Part shown: piece by piece, positions 14,890 to 23,204 of the stretch
Numbering within the stretch: the stretch's first letter is position 1
Layout: the number at the start of each line of letters is the position of its first letter
NCBI GenBank assembly: GCA_002551355.1
Contig: NTHE01000031.1
Coordinates: forward strand, 53,205-96,845
Reading direction: 5' to 3'
Length of the DNA stretch: 43,641 nucleotides
DNA from: Streptomyces sp. man185
Lineage (GTDB): Bacteria; Actinomycetota; Actinomycetes; Streptomycetales; Streptomycetaceae
Notes under the pieces: model-generated
The model's database searches: none
What the model was told of the DNA's origin: nothing
The model's input: the letters and a program-made list of their open reading frames with translations, nothing else
Made by a program: the position numbers and the translations under genes

Positions 14890-16188
14890 CTACGGGGAGG
14901 GCGGGGTGCGCGGGCCCGGAGGCGCAGGAGGCACTGAAGGGGACGACGGGGTGGTGCCTGCGGGCCGGGCTCCGGCCGGGCTGGTGGGCCCGGCCGGAGC
15001 GGTGGGCGTGGTGGCCGGCCCCGGTGTGTGCCGAGTCCCACTGGGGGTGGGGGCGGGGCGGGCCTGGCGGCGGGCCTGCGCGATCTGCGCCGCCCGCTCC
15101 GCCCCCTGCTGGACCTGGGCGATCGTCGACTCCGTCGTGAGCCGCCCCGGCCGCTCCTGGCGCTTGATCCCGTACGCGCCGAGCAGCCTGTTCGTGTCCT
15201 GGTAGACCGCACGGCCCGGGGTCGGGACGACCCGGTGGTTGCGGGGGCCGTTCTCCTGCTCGTACATCGTCGGCACCCCCGCCCTGACGACTGCTCGTGC
15301 GAGGGGGTTGTCGGTGCGGCGCTCGACCGCTCCTCGGGCGGCCATCGCGATCCGCGGCCCCACATATGGCACCCCGTACCACACCATGCGCAGCAGCAGG
15401 GCGTCGGCCCCCAGGAGCAGCACCGTATCCAGCACCAGCGAGCCCCCGGTCATCTTGGTGAAGGGGGTGACGATCAGCAGGGCGAACGGGGTGCAGATCA
15501 GCCCCAGCAGCCTGTTGCCCCACAACAGCACCGCGCTGTTGTTGCCCTCCCGCGCCAAGCTCGCCAGGATCAGCGGGCTCATGAGCACGAACACCAAAAT
15601 TCCTGGCGTCCGCACGAGGTAGACGAGCCCGGCGAACATCAGCGTCACCGCCAGCGCACTGAGGAGCAGCAGCTGCGCCAGCGGGTTCCCCGCGTCAACG
15701 CCCTGTTCCAGGTGTTGCTGGATCTGTGCGAAAAGCCCCGACCCGTCGCCCATCCCGATGTTGAACGCTTTTGCGACGGCCTTGTTGAGCTGGTCGACGA
15801 GGGGAGGAACAGCGCCCATAGCGGCAATGGCGACCATGGAGTAGCCGGTGGTGTGACCAAGCTGCCGCAGGCGGGGCATGCCCTGCCAGGCGGTGAGCGC
15901 GCACATCACCACCACGCAGATGAAGATCGCGATGGTGATGTGCTCGCCCAGCCACAGCATCGGGGCGTAGAGCTCGTCGTCCTTCGTCGCCGGAGCCGAG
16001 AGGCTCTTGGGCGCGACGAGGTCCGTGATGCTCTCACACAGGTGGTCGACGAGGTCCCTCACCGCCTGTGAGGCGGTGTCGACCATGCCGCCGCCCTGGT
16101 GCTCGTCGGGGATCGGCCGTTCCTCGCCGTCCCACTCGCAGTAGTCGCGGGCGCGCCCCTTAATCCCGTCGCACGGATTGTCGGCCAC
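14890..16188 (-). CDS. VirB6/TrbL-like polytopic channel protein
   Basis: 432 residues from GTG 16188, 4 bases after the upstream stop. A short Cys-containing N-terminus (MADNPCDGIKGRARDYCEWD) precedes at least five hydrophobic segments: ITIAIFICVVVMCALTAW, TGYSMVAIAAMGAVPPLV, LLLLSALAVTLMFAGLVYLV, GILVFVLMSPLILASLA, LLGLICTPFALLIVTPF. A Pro/Thr/Ala-rich disordered tail follows from about residue 370. Topology and gene order fit VirB6/TrbL-type proteins, which form the inner-membrane channel of type IV secretion systems. The sequence family itself is not distinctive by eye, so this is a topology-based call. The Pro-rich tail probably extends into the cytoplasm or cell wall. Confidence 0.65.
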   Translation of the reverse strand: MADNPCDGIKGRARDYCEWDGEERPIPDEHQGGGMVDTASQAVRDLVDHLCESITDLVAPKSLSAPATKDDELYAPMLWLGEHITIAIFICVVVMCALTAWQGMPRLRQLGHTTGYSMVAIAAMGAVPPLVDQLNKAVAKAFNIGMGDGSGLFAQIQQHLEQGVDAGNPLAQLLLLSALAVTLMFAGLVYLVRTPGILVFVLMSPLILASLAREGNNSAVLLWGNRLLGLICTPFALLIVTPFTKMTGGSLVLDTVLLLGADALLLRMVWYGVPYVGPRIAMAARGAVERRTDNPLARAVVRAGVPTMYEQENGPRNHRVVPTPGRAVYQDTNRLLGAYGIKRQERPGRLTTESTIAQVQQGAERAAQIAQARRQARPAPTPSGTRHTPGPATTPTAPAGPTSPAGARPAGTTPSSPSVPPAPPGPRTPPSP

Positions 16189-16192
16189 GGGG

Positions 16193-16471
16193 TCAGCTCA
16201 CCTTGGCGTTGGTGACGGTGGAGAACAGGGTGTCGCCGTACATGACGAGGACCACCGCAATGAACAGGACACCGAGGCCGAGGCCGCCCTTGCGCAGCGC
16301 GGTCTTCGGGTCGCTGTTGACCTTGAGGAGCATGGCGATACCGAGGACCGCGATCACTGCACCAATTGCCTTGGTCACCAGACCCGCACCGGTCAGGCCG
16401 ATGGTGTCGAAAAAGTCCTTGAAACCGCCGGACATGTCGGTTCCGGCGGCAATGTTGAAGAGGCTTCGCAT
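16193..16471 (-). CDS. Small two-helix membrane protein (VirB2/TrbC-like position)
   Basis: 92 residues with AAGGAG before the ATG. Two transmembrane segments (GAGLVTKAIGAVIAVLGIAMLL and GGLGLGVLFIAVVLVMYGDTLF) flank a short basic loop (KVNSDPKTALRKG). Size, topology and position between the lytic transglycosylase and the VirB6-like gene match the pilin-like VirB2/TrbC slot of type IV systems. No cleavable signal is evident and no family signature was recognised, so pilin identity is only a suggestion. It begins 2 bases after the upstream stop and ends 4 bases before the next start. Confidence 0.6.
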   Translation of the reverse strand: MRSLFNIAAGTDMSGGFKDFFDTIGLTGAGLVTKAIGAVIAVLGIAMLLKVNSDPKTALRKGGLGLGVLFIAVVLVMYGDTLFSTVTNAKVS

Positions 16472-16473
16472 TT

Positions 16474-17466
16474 TCAGATCTCCTTGTTGGTGTTCTTGAC
16501 GGGGCGGGCTACCCCGTAGAGGTCGGGCATCATGTCCATGGGGTCGTAGCGCACTTTTGCGCCCGGCCTGGGTGCGTTGATGATGTAGCCGTTGCCGACG
16601 TAGATCCCGACGTGGTGGGCGGGATTTCCGTAGACAACGAGATCACCGGGGCGAATCTGGCCTGGCTCGACGGGTTCGGATGCCGCATACTGCTCTGCTG
16701 CGGTACGTGGCAGCGTGATTCCTGCTTTGGCGTAGGCGTAGACGGTTAGACCGGAGCAGTCGAATCCGACGATGCCCACACCGGTTTTACCGCTGGGCGA
16801 GCAGCACGATCCGCTGCTCGCTCCGTTGGCGTTTCCGCCGCCCCACGAATACGGCTTGCCGATCATTTCTTCGGCCGCGTTGATGACAGTGACGGCCTGA
16901 TCGATCGTGGTCGTGTTTCCCCCGCCGAGTGTTTTGTCGGCGGCGGCACTGATGGTCTGGACGTAGTTCTGTGTCTCTTTGTACGGCGGTACGCCACCGT
17001 ACTTCTTTACGGCGGGCCCTCCGGCGTTGTAGGCGGCAAGCATGTTGCTTCGCTTGTCGCCGGGGACGTCGGCCACTTCATCAGCGAGATCACAGAGGTA
17101 TTCGCCGGATGCCGGGATCGCGTCTTCGGGGTCCCATACGTCCTTCTTTCCGTCGCCGTTTCCGTCGACTCCTTCATCGGCCCATGTGGACGGCATGAAC
17201 TGCGCAATTCCCTGCGCACCGGCCGGGCTACTCGCTTTCGGGTTGAAACCGGATTCCTGCTGGAGGAGCGCGGCCAGCAGATTAGGGCTGACCTCGGGGC
17301 AGGAGTTTCCTTCCTCCTGGACCAGGTCCCGGTATTCGGCGGGGACCGTCGCACTGAGCGCGGCCGTGCCGACGGGGCTGTTGTCGCCGCCGGCCTGGGC
17401 CAGGGCGCCGACCACGACGGCCGTGGTCGCGCCGATTCCGGCGAGGACGGCTGTAGAGGCTCTCAA
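16474..17466 (-). CDS. Bifunctional lytic transglycosylase / NlpC-P60 peptidase (VirB1 role)
   Basis: 330 residues from TTG 17466 (GGAGGG about 9-12 bases upstream). An N-terminal hydrophobic segment (TAVLAGIGATTAVVVGALAQ) is a signal or anchor. An SLT domain follows (about residues 50-170: LLAALLQQESGFNPKASSPA with catalytic Glu in QQESGF, GAQGIAQFMPSTWA, NMLAAYNAGG). It cuts the glycan strand. The C-terminal NlpC/P60 domain cuts the stem peptide: catalytic Cys in GFDCSGLTVYAYAKAGI, His in HHVGIYVGNG, and IINAPRPGAKVR. This two-domain enzyme opens peptidoglycan for the conjugation machine. No terminator separates it from the following genes. A 33-bp inverted repeat lies just upstream of its start. 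Confidence 0.9.
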   Translation of the reverse strand: MRASTAVLAGIGATTAVVVGALAQAGGDNSPVGTAALSATVPAEYRDLVQEEGNSCPEVSPNLLAALLQQESGFNPKASSPAGAQGIAQFMPSTWADEGVDGNGDGKKDVWDPEDAIPASGEYLCDLADEVADVPGDKRSNMLAAYNAGGPAVKKYGGVPPYKETQNYVQTISAAADKTLGGGNTTTIDQAVTVINAAEEMIGKPYSWGGGNANGASSGSCCSPSGKTGVGIVGFDCSGLTVYAYAKAGITLPRTAAEQYAASEPVEPGQIRPGDLVVYGNPAHHVGIYVGNGYIINAPRPGAKVRYDPMDMMPDLYGVARPVKNTNKEI

Positions 17467-17526
17467 CGGGGTTTTCCCTCCTTCCTGGTGCTTCGGGTGT
17501 TTCTGCTGGTCAGGACCGCCACCCGG

Positions 17527-17600
17527 GACCGCCAGGCCACCGCCACCTGACCGCCACCCGCCGCCGTGGGTGGCGGTCAGGTGGCGGTGGCCTGGCGGTC
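17527..17600. repeat. Perfect 33-bp inverted repeat made of GGTGGCGGT units
   Basis: Left arm 17527-17559 and right arm 17568-17600 are exact complements around an 8-base loop (GCCGCCGT). Within each arm GGTGGCGGT-type units recur, and further copies lie just outside (about 17512-17526, 17610-17622, and near 19264-19285). It sits between the TraB-like stop (17623) and the transglycosylase start. It may be a very strong terminator or a transfer-associated repeat locus. Confidence 0.85.
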
Positions 17601-17622
17601 TGTGGGCGGTGCCGGGTGGCGG

Positions 17623-19242
17623 TCAGCTGCTGGTCTTGGTGGCGGCGATGAGGTCCGCGAGCTTGTAGCCGCGCACCCCCTTCGTCCCCTTGTCCGACGA
17701 GACGCCCAGCAGTTTGGTGAGCTGCTTTCCGCGCTCCACCGGATTCGCCTCGGTGATTCCCATAGCGGGCGCGAGTTCGGCAGTGGCGATGAAATCGACG
17801 CTGCGGGACTGCATCAGGTCGATTGCCTTGGTGAGCGGTGATTCCGGAACCTTGCTGAGCACCGATTGCTGCCGGGCCGTGACCTCATCGACCACACTCC
17901 AGATGAACTGATCAGGGAAATTAAATCCCCGGATCAGGGTGGAGACTCCGCCTGCGAAAAGTACGGCCTGGCCCTTGATGTGCGGGTCTAGGAGTGCCGG
18001 GTGGATCGGGGCGACGGTTTCGAAATAGCTGTCACCGAGGGCGACTTTCGCCGTCCCCTTCGCCGCCACGTAGAGGCACATGCGGTAGAGGAACTGATCG
18101 CGGACCTTGACCGGGATAGCGTCATTGGAAGGACGCTGGGTCATCATGATGGTGGAGATGCCGGATTCCAGAGACTTGGAAACCAGCTTCCGCGACTTGT
18201 CCTCGCATCGCTGGACAAGCTGTACGGAGGCCTTGCTTCCGTTGTCGACGTAGAAGTCAGCGGCTTCATCAATAATGAAGAACACCGGCTTGAACGTAGG
18301 TGCAGGCCGCCGGTTCTGCTTGGCCGCCTGCATTTTGATGTAGCGATCGTCCACCCGGGAAAGCAGCTCGTCGAGCATGCTTTCCAGGACGGCCGGGTCA
18401 TCCGATGCCTCATACCGGGCGGCGATTTTCTGGAACTCGGTGAGCCCGCAGAGTTTCCCGTCCAAGAGGTAGAGGTCGAAATCACCGTATGCGATCAGCA
18501 GGCAGGTAATGAGCCCGTTGACCAGGGTGGTTTTCCCCATCTGCGTCATTCCGCCGACGAGCAGCGAGGCTTTGTCGAACGTCGGAACGCCGACGAGTTC
18601 GCCGGTGACGTCATGTCCCAGCGGAACGCCCTTGTACGCGCGGATTTCCTCCCTGGTGGGGGCGGGAAAAGCGTGCGTGAACGGGGGTTCTTTGAGGACC
18701 AGCAGACTGACGTGCCGCTCGCTCCGCCGGCTCTTTTCGAGCTTGAGGTGGAGGCGGGTTACCTCGAACATGCTGGCCACGGAGCCGAGCCGGGTGGCGA
18801 CGTCGTCGACGGTGCGGCTGGGCGGCAAGAGGAACCGGTAGAGGGTGCCGACGCCGAGCTGCTCCACTGTGACGTCCTCGGCCAGGATGACCTCCTCCCG
18901 GCCGATGGCCCCGGCCCTGCTGAGCACGGTTGTGAGGCCCATGTGGGTGTCCGGCAGGGCCTCCTCGCCTGCGGCCTCCTCGGCCGTTCCTTCCTGCTTC
19001 AGAACGGCGGCGGGTGCCTGCTCGGTGGCCAGCCACCGCTTGATGCGAGTGCGGGTCCACCAGGCCGCGTATCCGAGGCCGATCAGGACACCGGTGCACA
19101 GGGCGATGGTGGCCGGCCAGGACAGGCCGAGCTTGTCTCGTACGGCGGCGAGGCCGCCGGTGACCATGACCAGGACGCCGATCGCACCAGCGGCCTGGCC
19201 CCAGACATCCTCCTCAGCCTCGGCTTTGCTCTTCTTGCTCAA
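17623..19242 (-). CDS. FtsK/SpoIIIE-type DNA translocase, TraB-like
   Basis: 539 residues from TTG 19242, chosen for GAGGGGGA just upstream; the frame extends to 19338 without a site. Two N-terminal transmembrane helices (GAIGVLVMVTGGLAAV, ATIALCTGVLIGLGYAAWW) precede a RecA-like motor: Walker A GGMTQMGKTT at about 230-239, Walker B VFFIIDEAAD at about 320-329, then ISTIMMTQRPSNDAIPVKVR. The last ~70 residues (SRSVDFIATAELAPAMGITE ... KGVRGYKLADLI) look like a winged-helix DNA-recognition domain, as in TraB and FtsK-gamma. Streptomyces TraB moves double-stranded DNA between mycelia through a hexameric pore. It lies in the same operon as type IV secretion-like genes, an unusual pairing for Streptomyces. 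Confidence 0.88.
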   Translation of the reverse strand: MSKKSKAEAEEDVWGQAAGAIGVLVMVTGGLAAVRDKLGLSWPATIALCTGVLIGLGYAAWWTRTRIKRWLATEQAPAAVLKQEGTAEEAAGEEALPDTHMGLTTVLSRAGAIGREEVILAEDVTVEQLGVGTLYRFLLPPSRTVDDVATRLGSVASMFEVTRLHLKLEKSRRSERHVSLLVLKEPPFTHAFPAPTREEIRAYKGVPLGHDVTGELVGVPTFDKASLLVGGMTQMGKTTLVNGLITCLLIAYGDFDLYLLDGKLCGLTEFQKIAARYEASDDPAVLESMLDELLSRVDDRYIKMQAAKQNRRPAPTFKPVFFIIDEAADFYVDNGSKASVQLVQRCEDKSRKLVSKSLESGISTIMMTQRPSNDAIPVKVRDQFLYRMCLYVAAKGTAKVALGDSYFETVAPIHPALLDPHIKGQAVLFAGGVSTLIRGFNFPDQFIWSVVDEVTARQQSVLSKVPESPLTKAIDLMQSRSVDFIATAELAPAMGITEANPVERGKQLTKLLGVSSDKGTKGVRGYKLADLIAATKTSS

Positions 19243-19447
19243 CGCGCTTCCCCCTCGGGTGTCAGGTGGCGGTGGCGGGCGGTGCTCGCCGGGTCTGCTC
19301 CCCAGGTCTGCGCAACGGTGCTGCGCTCGCTGGGTCACTCACCGGGTCTGCACCACCGGTCGACTGCATGCAGTTCCGGCAGTCGCAGCGAGGGCCAGCC
19401 CGCCGGATGTGGCGTGCTGGCCCTCACTGGTGGTGCCGGACGGTCGG

Positions 19448-20560
19448 TCAGGCGGACGCCTCCTCGGCGTCCTCGGTGTCGTGGGTCTCGCCGCCGTCCT
19501 CCTGGACGACGAGCGCGCCCCACGCGATCCGGACGCGCTGCTCACTGCCGACGTATCCGGCGCGGCGGTAGGCGTCCCGGGCCTGCCGGTAGGACAGGGG
19601 CGGGTCGTCGGTGTAGCGCAGATAGCGCAGTACGACGCCCATCTGAGCGTCAGTCAGCGGTTCGCCGGGCCGGGGGACCGGCACGCCCTCCACGGCCGCG
19701 AGGTCGTCAAGGGTGACGCGTGTGCCGCTGCATGTGCCGCCGGGTGTGCCGGATTCGGCGTCCGGGTCGCTGACCTGCGTGTCGTGCGTGCCGCCGGTGA
19801 TCGCGGGCGTGCCGGATGCAACGTCCTCCGTGCCGGGCAGGGCCAGCGCGGCCGGTGTCCAGCTCTCCAGGTCCGGGAGCGGGATCGCGGCCGCAGAGGC
19901 CGGCACCGGCTTGGCCGTGAGCGCCTTCTCGGTGCTGACGGCCTGGCTGTGCAGCGTCTCCGCCGTGTCCTGCTGCGCCTTGAGCACAGTCTCGCGGTAG
20001 CGGGCCTCGGCCTTGGCGACGCGGGCGTCGAGTTCGGCGGCCACCTCCAGGAGCTCGACGCGGTGTGCGGCGTCGGCCTCCATGACCTCCAGGCGGTCCG
20101 CGACGTGCTGTCGCCGGGTGGCGATGGCCTGCCGGGTGTCGGAGGAGACCGTCCTCCCGAGGGAGGGGAGGGCGATCCACCACGCCGTCTTGGTCGCGAC
20201 GATCGCAACCGGGGTCAGGATGACCGCGAGGTCGAGGCGGGCGCCACCACGGTGGGCGGCGAGGGCCAGCTCGGCAGCGGGGATCGCCGCGTTCACGGCG
20301 GTCAGCGCAAGCCCGGCGATGAGGACCCGTCGGGCGCGCTGGCGGTGGTTCCGGGCCAGGATCTCGGTCGCCTGGAACACGACCCAGAGGGCGTCCAGCG
20401 CGCCGACGGTGGGGATCGCCCAGACGCCGAATCTGGGTTCGAGGATGTCGTAGGACACGGCCACGGACAGGATCGCCACGGCCAGCGTGACGGCCCCGAG
20501 CACGGCCAGGACCAGGCCCCGCGATGTGACGCAGCCCGCCGCGTTCTTGATCTGCTCCAT
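19448..20560 (-). CDS. SpdB-like intramycelial spread membrane protein
   Basis: 370 residues, GGGAGAG before the ATG. Four hydrophobic segments in the first ~140 residues: GLVLAVLGAVTLAVAILSVA, VGALDALWVVFQATEI, VLIAGLALTAVNAAIPAAEL and AVILTPVAIVATKTAWWIAL. A long cytoplasmic coiled coil follows (about 150-220, RQHVADRLEVMEADAAHRVE, LLEVAAELDARVAKAEARYR), then a Thr/Gly/Asp-rich linker and a C-terminal helical domain (RVTLDDLAAVEG ... LTDAQMGVVLRYLRYTDDPP). This membrane-plus-coiled-coil plan is that of spread proteins encoded beside traB on Streptomyces plasmids and AICEs. It would help distribute incoming DNA across septa. It is the first large gene of the operon, upstream of the translocase. 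Confidence 0.7.
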   Translation of the reverse strand: MEQIKNAAGCVTSRGLVLAVLGAVTLAVAILSVAVSYDILEPRFGVWAIPTVGALDALWVVFQATEILARNHRQRARRVLIAGLALTAVNAAIPAAELALAAHRGGARLDLAVILTPVAIVATKTAWWIALPSLGRTVSSDTRQAIATRRQHVADRLEVMEADAAHRVELLEVAAELDARVAKAEARYRETVLKAQQDTAETLHSQAVSTEKALTAKPVPASAAAIPLPDLESWTPAALALPGTEDVASGTPAITGGTHDTQVSDPDAESGTPGGTCSGTRVTLDDLAAVEGVPVPRPGEPLTDAQMGVVLRYLRYTDDPPLSYRQARDAYRRAGYVGSEQRVRIAWGALVVQEDGGETHDTEDAEEASA

Positions 20561-20618
20561 GTCGGTCTCTCCCTAGGTGTCTTGATGGTGCGAGGTGGAG
20601 GTCAGGCGTCCGTGCCGG

Positions 20619-21167
20619 TCAGTTGGCGGCCGGGGGCTTGGGGCCGTAGGTGCGGGCGAACAGTGCCCCGGCGGTGAACAGCAGGCTGATCTCGGCGTGG
20701 GTGCGGTGCTGGCGCTCGGCCCACGCGCCGAACCGGGCGGTCGGGTGGCCGGTGGCGGCCTGCACAAGGAGGTTCTGGACCTCTTGCGCGATCTCGCGGG
20801 TGTCACCGTCACCGTGCTCGGTCCCCGCGATCCGGTCCACCGCAGTGACTGCGGTGAGCGGCTTGCCCGGGTCGTCTTCCTCCCGGATGTAGTCGATGAG
20901 CTGCCGGAGCATCGCCTCCGTGCTCACGCCGTCGTCGACCTGGCCGAGCTGGCCGACCCCCACGGCCCAGGTGCGGGTCCAGCCGGTCTCGTCGAGGAGA
21001 TCGGCGGCGGCCTCCAGGTGGCGGGCGACCGTCTCACCGGTCGACTGCTCGCCGGAGCTCCCAGTCCACAGCGGGCGGTAGAGGTCGGCGGCGAGCGTGG
21101 CGGCCTGTTCCATCACCGCACCGGTGATCAGCACGGGCGACGACGTGGTGGCGGTGGTGGTGGTCAT
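20619..21167 (-). CDS. Hypothetical protein, DUF6197-like
   Basis: 182 residues. After a Thr-rich N-terminus the helical core reads TVARHLEAAADLLDETGWTR, VSTEAMLRQLIDYIREEDDP, LTAVTAVDRIAG, EIAQEVQNLLVQAATGHPTA. The HLExAADLLDExGW block resembles DUF6197-type actinomycete proteins; that match is from memory and uncertain. Its ATG overlaps the preceding stop (TGATG), so it is translationally coupled to the 65-residue gene upstream. No membrane segment or catalytic motif is seen. It lies in the leading part of the transfer operon, where AICEs usually carry small accessory genes. Confidence 0.6.
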   Translation of the reverse strand: MTTTTATTSSPVLITGAVMEQAATLAADLYRPLWTGSSGEQSTGETVARHLEAAADLLDETGWTRTWAVGVGQLGQVDDGVSTEAMLRQLIDYIREEDDPGKPLTAVTAVDRIAGTEHGDGDTREIAQEVQNLLVQAATGHPTARFGAWAERQHRTHAEISLLFTAGALFARTYGPKPPAAN

Positions 21168-21364
21168 CAGGGCCTCTTTCGGTTCGGAACTGCCGGGTTG
21201 CGCTGGTGGTTGAGGTAGGCGTCCTGGAGGCGGGCGAGCCGCTCCCAGAGCGGGTCTCCGGCCGGGCAGGCGGGTTGGGTGGTGGTGCAGGTGCCGCAGT
21301 CGGCGGCGTGGTCTGTCCAGACGCTGAGGGCGTCCATGTAGCGGGTGTAGAGGTCAGCGGGCAC
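21167..21364 (-). CDS. Small cysteine-containing hypothetical protein
   Basis: 65 residues from GTG 21364: LYTRYMDALSVWTDHAADCG, TCTTTQPACPAGDPLWERLA, RLQDAYLNHQRN. C-G-T-C and a later Cys may form a partial metal site. Short proteins with DHxxxCxxC-xxxxxxC spacing are frequent in Streptomyces mobile elements. It overlaps the 3' end of the upstream small gene by 11 bases and couples to the downstream gene through TGATG. No function is assigned. Confidence 0.6.
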   Translation of the reverse strand: MPADLYTRYMDALSVWTDHAADCGTCTTTQPACPAGDPLWERLARLQDAYLNHQRNPAVPNRKRP

Positions 21365-21524
21365 GGTCGGCTCTCTGTGCGGCTGCGGTGTGGATCGCGT
21401 GCACGGGGTGGCCTCGGTCCCACGCCAGGAGCGCGAGGGTGACCGGGTGGGCCAGGCCGTGAAGGGTGAGGGCCCGGACCGCGCGGTGTTGCGCGGTCCG
21501 GGCGGCGCGTATGAGAGCGGCCAC
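21354..21524 (-). CDS. 56-residue Ala/His-rich hypothetical protein
   Basis: Starts at GTG 21524, which overlaps the upstream stop in TAGTG, so initiation would depend on termination of the preceding gene. Sequence: VAALIRAARTAQHRAVRALT, LHGLAHPVTLALLAWDRGHP, VHAIHTAAAQRADRAR. It has one amphipathic or weakly hydrophobic central stretch. It is kept because of the tight coupling on both sides. Family not recognised. Confidence 0.45.
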   Translation of the reverse strand: MAALIRAARTAQHRAVRALTLHGLAHPVTLALLAWDRGHPVHAIHTAAAQRADRAR

Positions 21525-21922
21525 TACTTCGGGTAGGGGTTCTCGCTGCGTTCGTTCTTCTTCCCGACCTTGTCGCTCAGGTCCTTGTGCTCCTGGTCGT
21601 TGAGCGCGGTGACGCCGGGCGGGCAGTCGTGGCCGCCGCAGTTGTACCGCTCGCAGAGCGGGCACTGGCCCATCACCGGGCGGTGCAGGATCAGCACCGG
21701 CTGACGGACGTAGCCGGGGGCCATCTCCTGGAGCGTGCGCCGTACCCGACGGCCGGCCACCGCGGCACGGTCGTCGCCGTCGGCCACCAGCTGCCCCACG
21801 AGGTCGCGGAAGGCGCGGTCGGTCTCGTCCCGCTCCGGTCCGCGCCTGTTGTCGTCCTCGGTCATGTCGTCGTAGATGCCGGACGACGGAGTCGGGATCG
21901 TGCGTGTCATCATGTGCTGCAT
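21524..21922 (-). CDS. Hypothetical protein with a Cys-rich centre
   Basis: 132 residues from ATG 21922 (GGAGG about 5 bases upstream; the frame stays open to 21970). An N-terminal acidic region (IYDDMTEDDNRRGPERDETD) is followed by a helical part (RAFRDLVGQLVADGDDRAAV) and a zinc-knuckle-like CPLCERYNCGGHDCPPG near residue 95. The tail is highly charged (HKDLSDKVGKKNERSENPYP). It may bind nucleic acid. It leads a run of coupled small genes in the transfer operon. Confidence 0.55.
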   Translation of the reverse strand: MQHMMTRTIPTPSSGIYDDMTEDDNRRGPERDETDRAFRDLVGQLVADGDDRAAVAGRRVRRTLQEMAPGYVRQPVLILHRPVMGQCPLCERYNCGGHDCPPGVTALNDQEHKDLSDKVGKKNERSENPYPK

Positions 21923-22020
21923 CAGGTCCTCCGATTCAGGTCCTGGACAGTCCGAGGGCTGCAATCCCAAGGGCTGTCGCGATCACTCCCCAATTGGGGA
22001 GTCGACTGCTGTACGAGCAG

Positions 22021-22067
22021 CCGAGGCCCCGGCCGACCCCCTCGCGTGGGGTCGGCCGGGGCCTCGG
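22021..22067 (-). terminator. Strong hairpin terminator
   Basis: 20-bp perfect arms (22021-22040 and 22048-22067) around CTCGCGT, directly after the reverse-strand gene that stops at 22086. It should insulate that gene from the transfer operon starting near 21922. Confidence 0.75.
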
Positions 22068-22085
22068 TCGTTCGTGCTGGGCGGG

Positions 22086-22961
22086 TCAGGCGGGCAGAGC
22101 CGCCGAGCTCTTGCGCTGCGCGTACTGCAGGCCGAGCTCGGCTTGCCGCCGATCGTGCGCCTCGAGGTTCTCCGGCTCCGTCGGCACGTTCGCGGTTCCG
22201 GCCCGGGCGGGTGCTTCGGCCCGGCCGGGCGGGACCGGCACGGACGTACGGCGGGTGTCGGCGTCCCGGACCGCCGGGAGCACGGCCGCCCACTGGGACC
22301 GGCGCGTCGAAGCTGCCGACCGGCCGCCCTGCTCGCGCTCCTGGCGGTGCAACTGCTCGCGGGCGATCGTGCAGGAAGCCTGCGTCTCAGCGGCCCGGAC
22401 CTCTAGGGCGCGCCCCGTGTTGCACCGCCCGCCGGCCAGGCAGGCGAGGCAGGCGGTGTGGTGCCGGTCGACGGCGCGGCGGGCGCGCTCCAGCAGAGGA
22501 ACCAGGAAGGGAAGGGCCGGTGCGCTCTGCGGTCCCTGCGTCGCGAGGCGGTGGACCGGGGTGGGCGCCGGGCCGCGCTTCGGCTTGGGCAGCACCTTCG
22601 TCGCCCGGCGGGAGGCGACCGACGCGGACACCTCAGTCCGCTCCGCCATCGCCTCTCGCCACGCCTCGGGCGCGGTGTTGAGCACGATCCGGCGGTTGCT
22701 GTTGGTGCAGCGCCGGGGGTTGGGGGTGCGGTCGTGGTACGGGGTGGTGTGGTGCGGGACCAGTAAGGGTGTGCCGTGGACTCCGGTGATCGGCGTCCAG
22801 CACGTGCAGGCCGGGCAGATCGCGTGCTCCTTGCCGGGCGTCAGGTCGATCTGGCTCGCCGTGAACTCCGAGGCGAGGAGCGGCGGGAGGGAGCTGATGT
22901 TCTTCGTGCGGGTCTTCCTGCGGCGCTTGCTGGCCGTGGGCTCCACAGTCGGTGTGGCCAT
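22086..22961 (-). CDS. Hypothetical Arg-rich protein with Cys pairs
   Basis: 291 residues, GGAGGAG before the ATG. A very basic N-terminus (ASKRRRKTRTKN) is followed by a segment with CPACTCW (about residues 48-54), then PHHTTPYHDRTPNPRRC, and a CLACLAGGRC motif near 190, which may together bind zinc. The remainder is helical and rich in Arg/Ala/Glu (VRAAETQASCTIAREQLHRQ, then EREQGGRSAASTRRSQWAAV). It is divergent from the GntR regulator and probably controlled with it through the repeats at 23205-23325. No known family was recognised; a nucleic-acid-binding role is possible. Confidence 0.55.
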   Translation of the reverse strand: MATPTVEPTASKRRRKTRTKNISSLPPLLASEFTASQIDLTPGKEHAICPACTCWTPITGVHGTPLLVPHHTTPYHDRTPNPRRCTNSNRRIVLNTAPEAWREAMAERTEVSASVASRRATKVLPKPKRGPAPTPVHRLATQGPQSAPALPFLVPLLERARRAVDRHHTACLACLAGGRCNTGRALEVRAAETQASCTIAREQLHRQEREQGGRSAASTRRSQWAAVLPAVRDADTRRTSVPVPPGRAEAPARAGTANVPTEPENLEAHDRRQAELGLQYAQRKSSAALPA

Positions 22962-23204
22962 GAGGGCTCCTCCGGTAGAGAGGGGAGAGAGGGCTGTGTC
23001 GTGGGTGGGCTCTCCGACCCCCAGGGCGTCCGACCGAGGTCGGCGTCCTGGCTGATCGGACAGCGCATCAGCGCTGCGAGGTACAACAGGAGACCGGCCT
23101 GGTGACCTGTCCAGGGGATTTGGTGGAGCTATCGACCCTGGTCCTCCCCGACAGGGGAAGCACTCCTGCGGTACCGCAAAGTCACGTAACCCTTGCTCAA
23201 CAGA

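Noticed and set aside
13973..15523. 516-codon reverse-strand frame overlapping two transfer genes
   Set aside because: It spans parts of the SCO6880-family and VirB6-like genes out of frame and has the composition of a shadow.
18001..20677. Long forward frames of 571 and 610 codons opposite the TraB- and SpdB-like genes
   Set aside because: Antisense to clear reverse-strand genes, without domains or ribosome sites.
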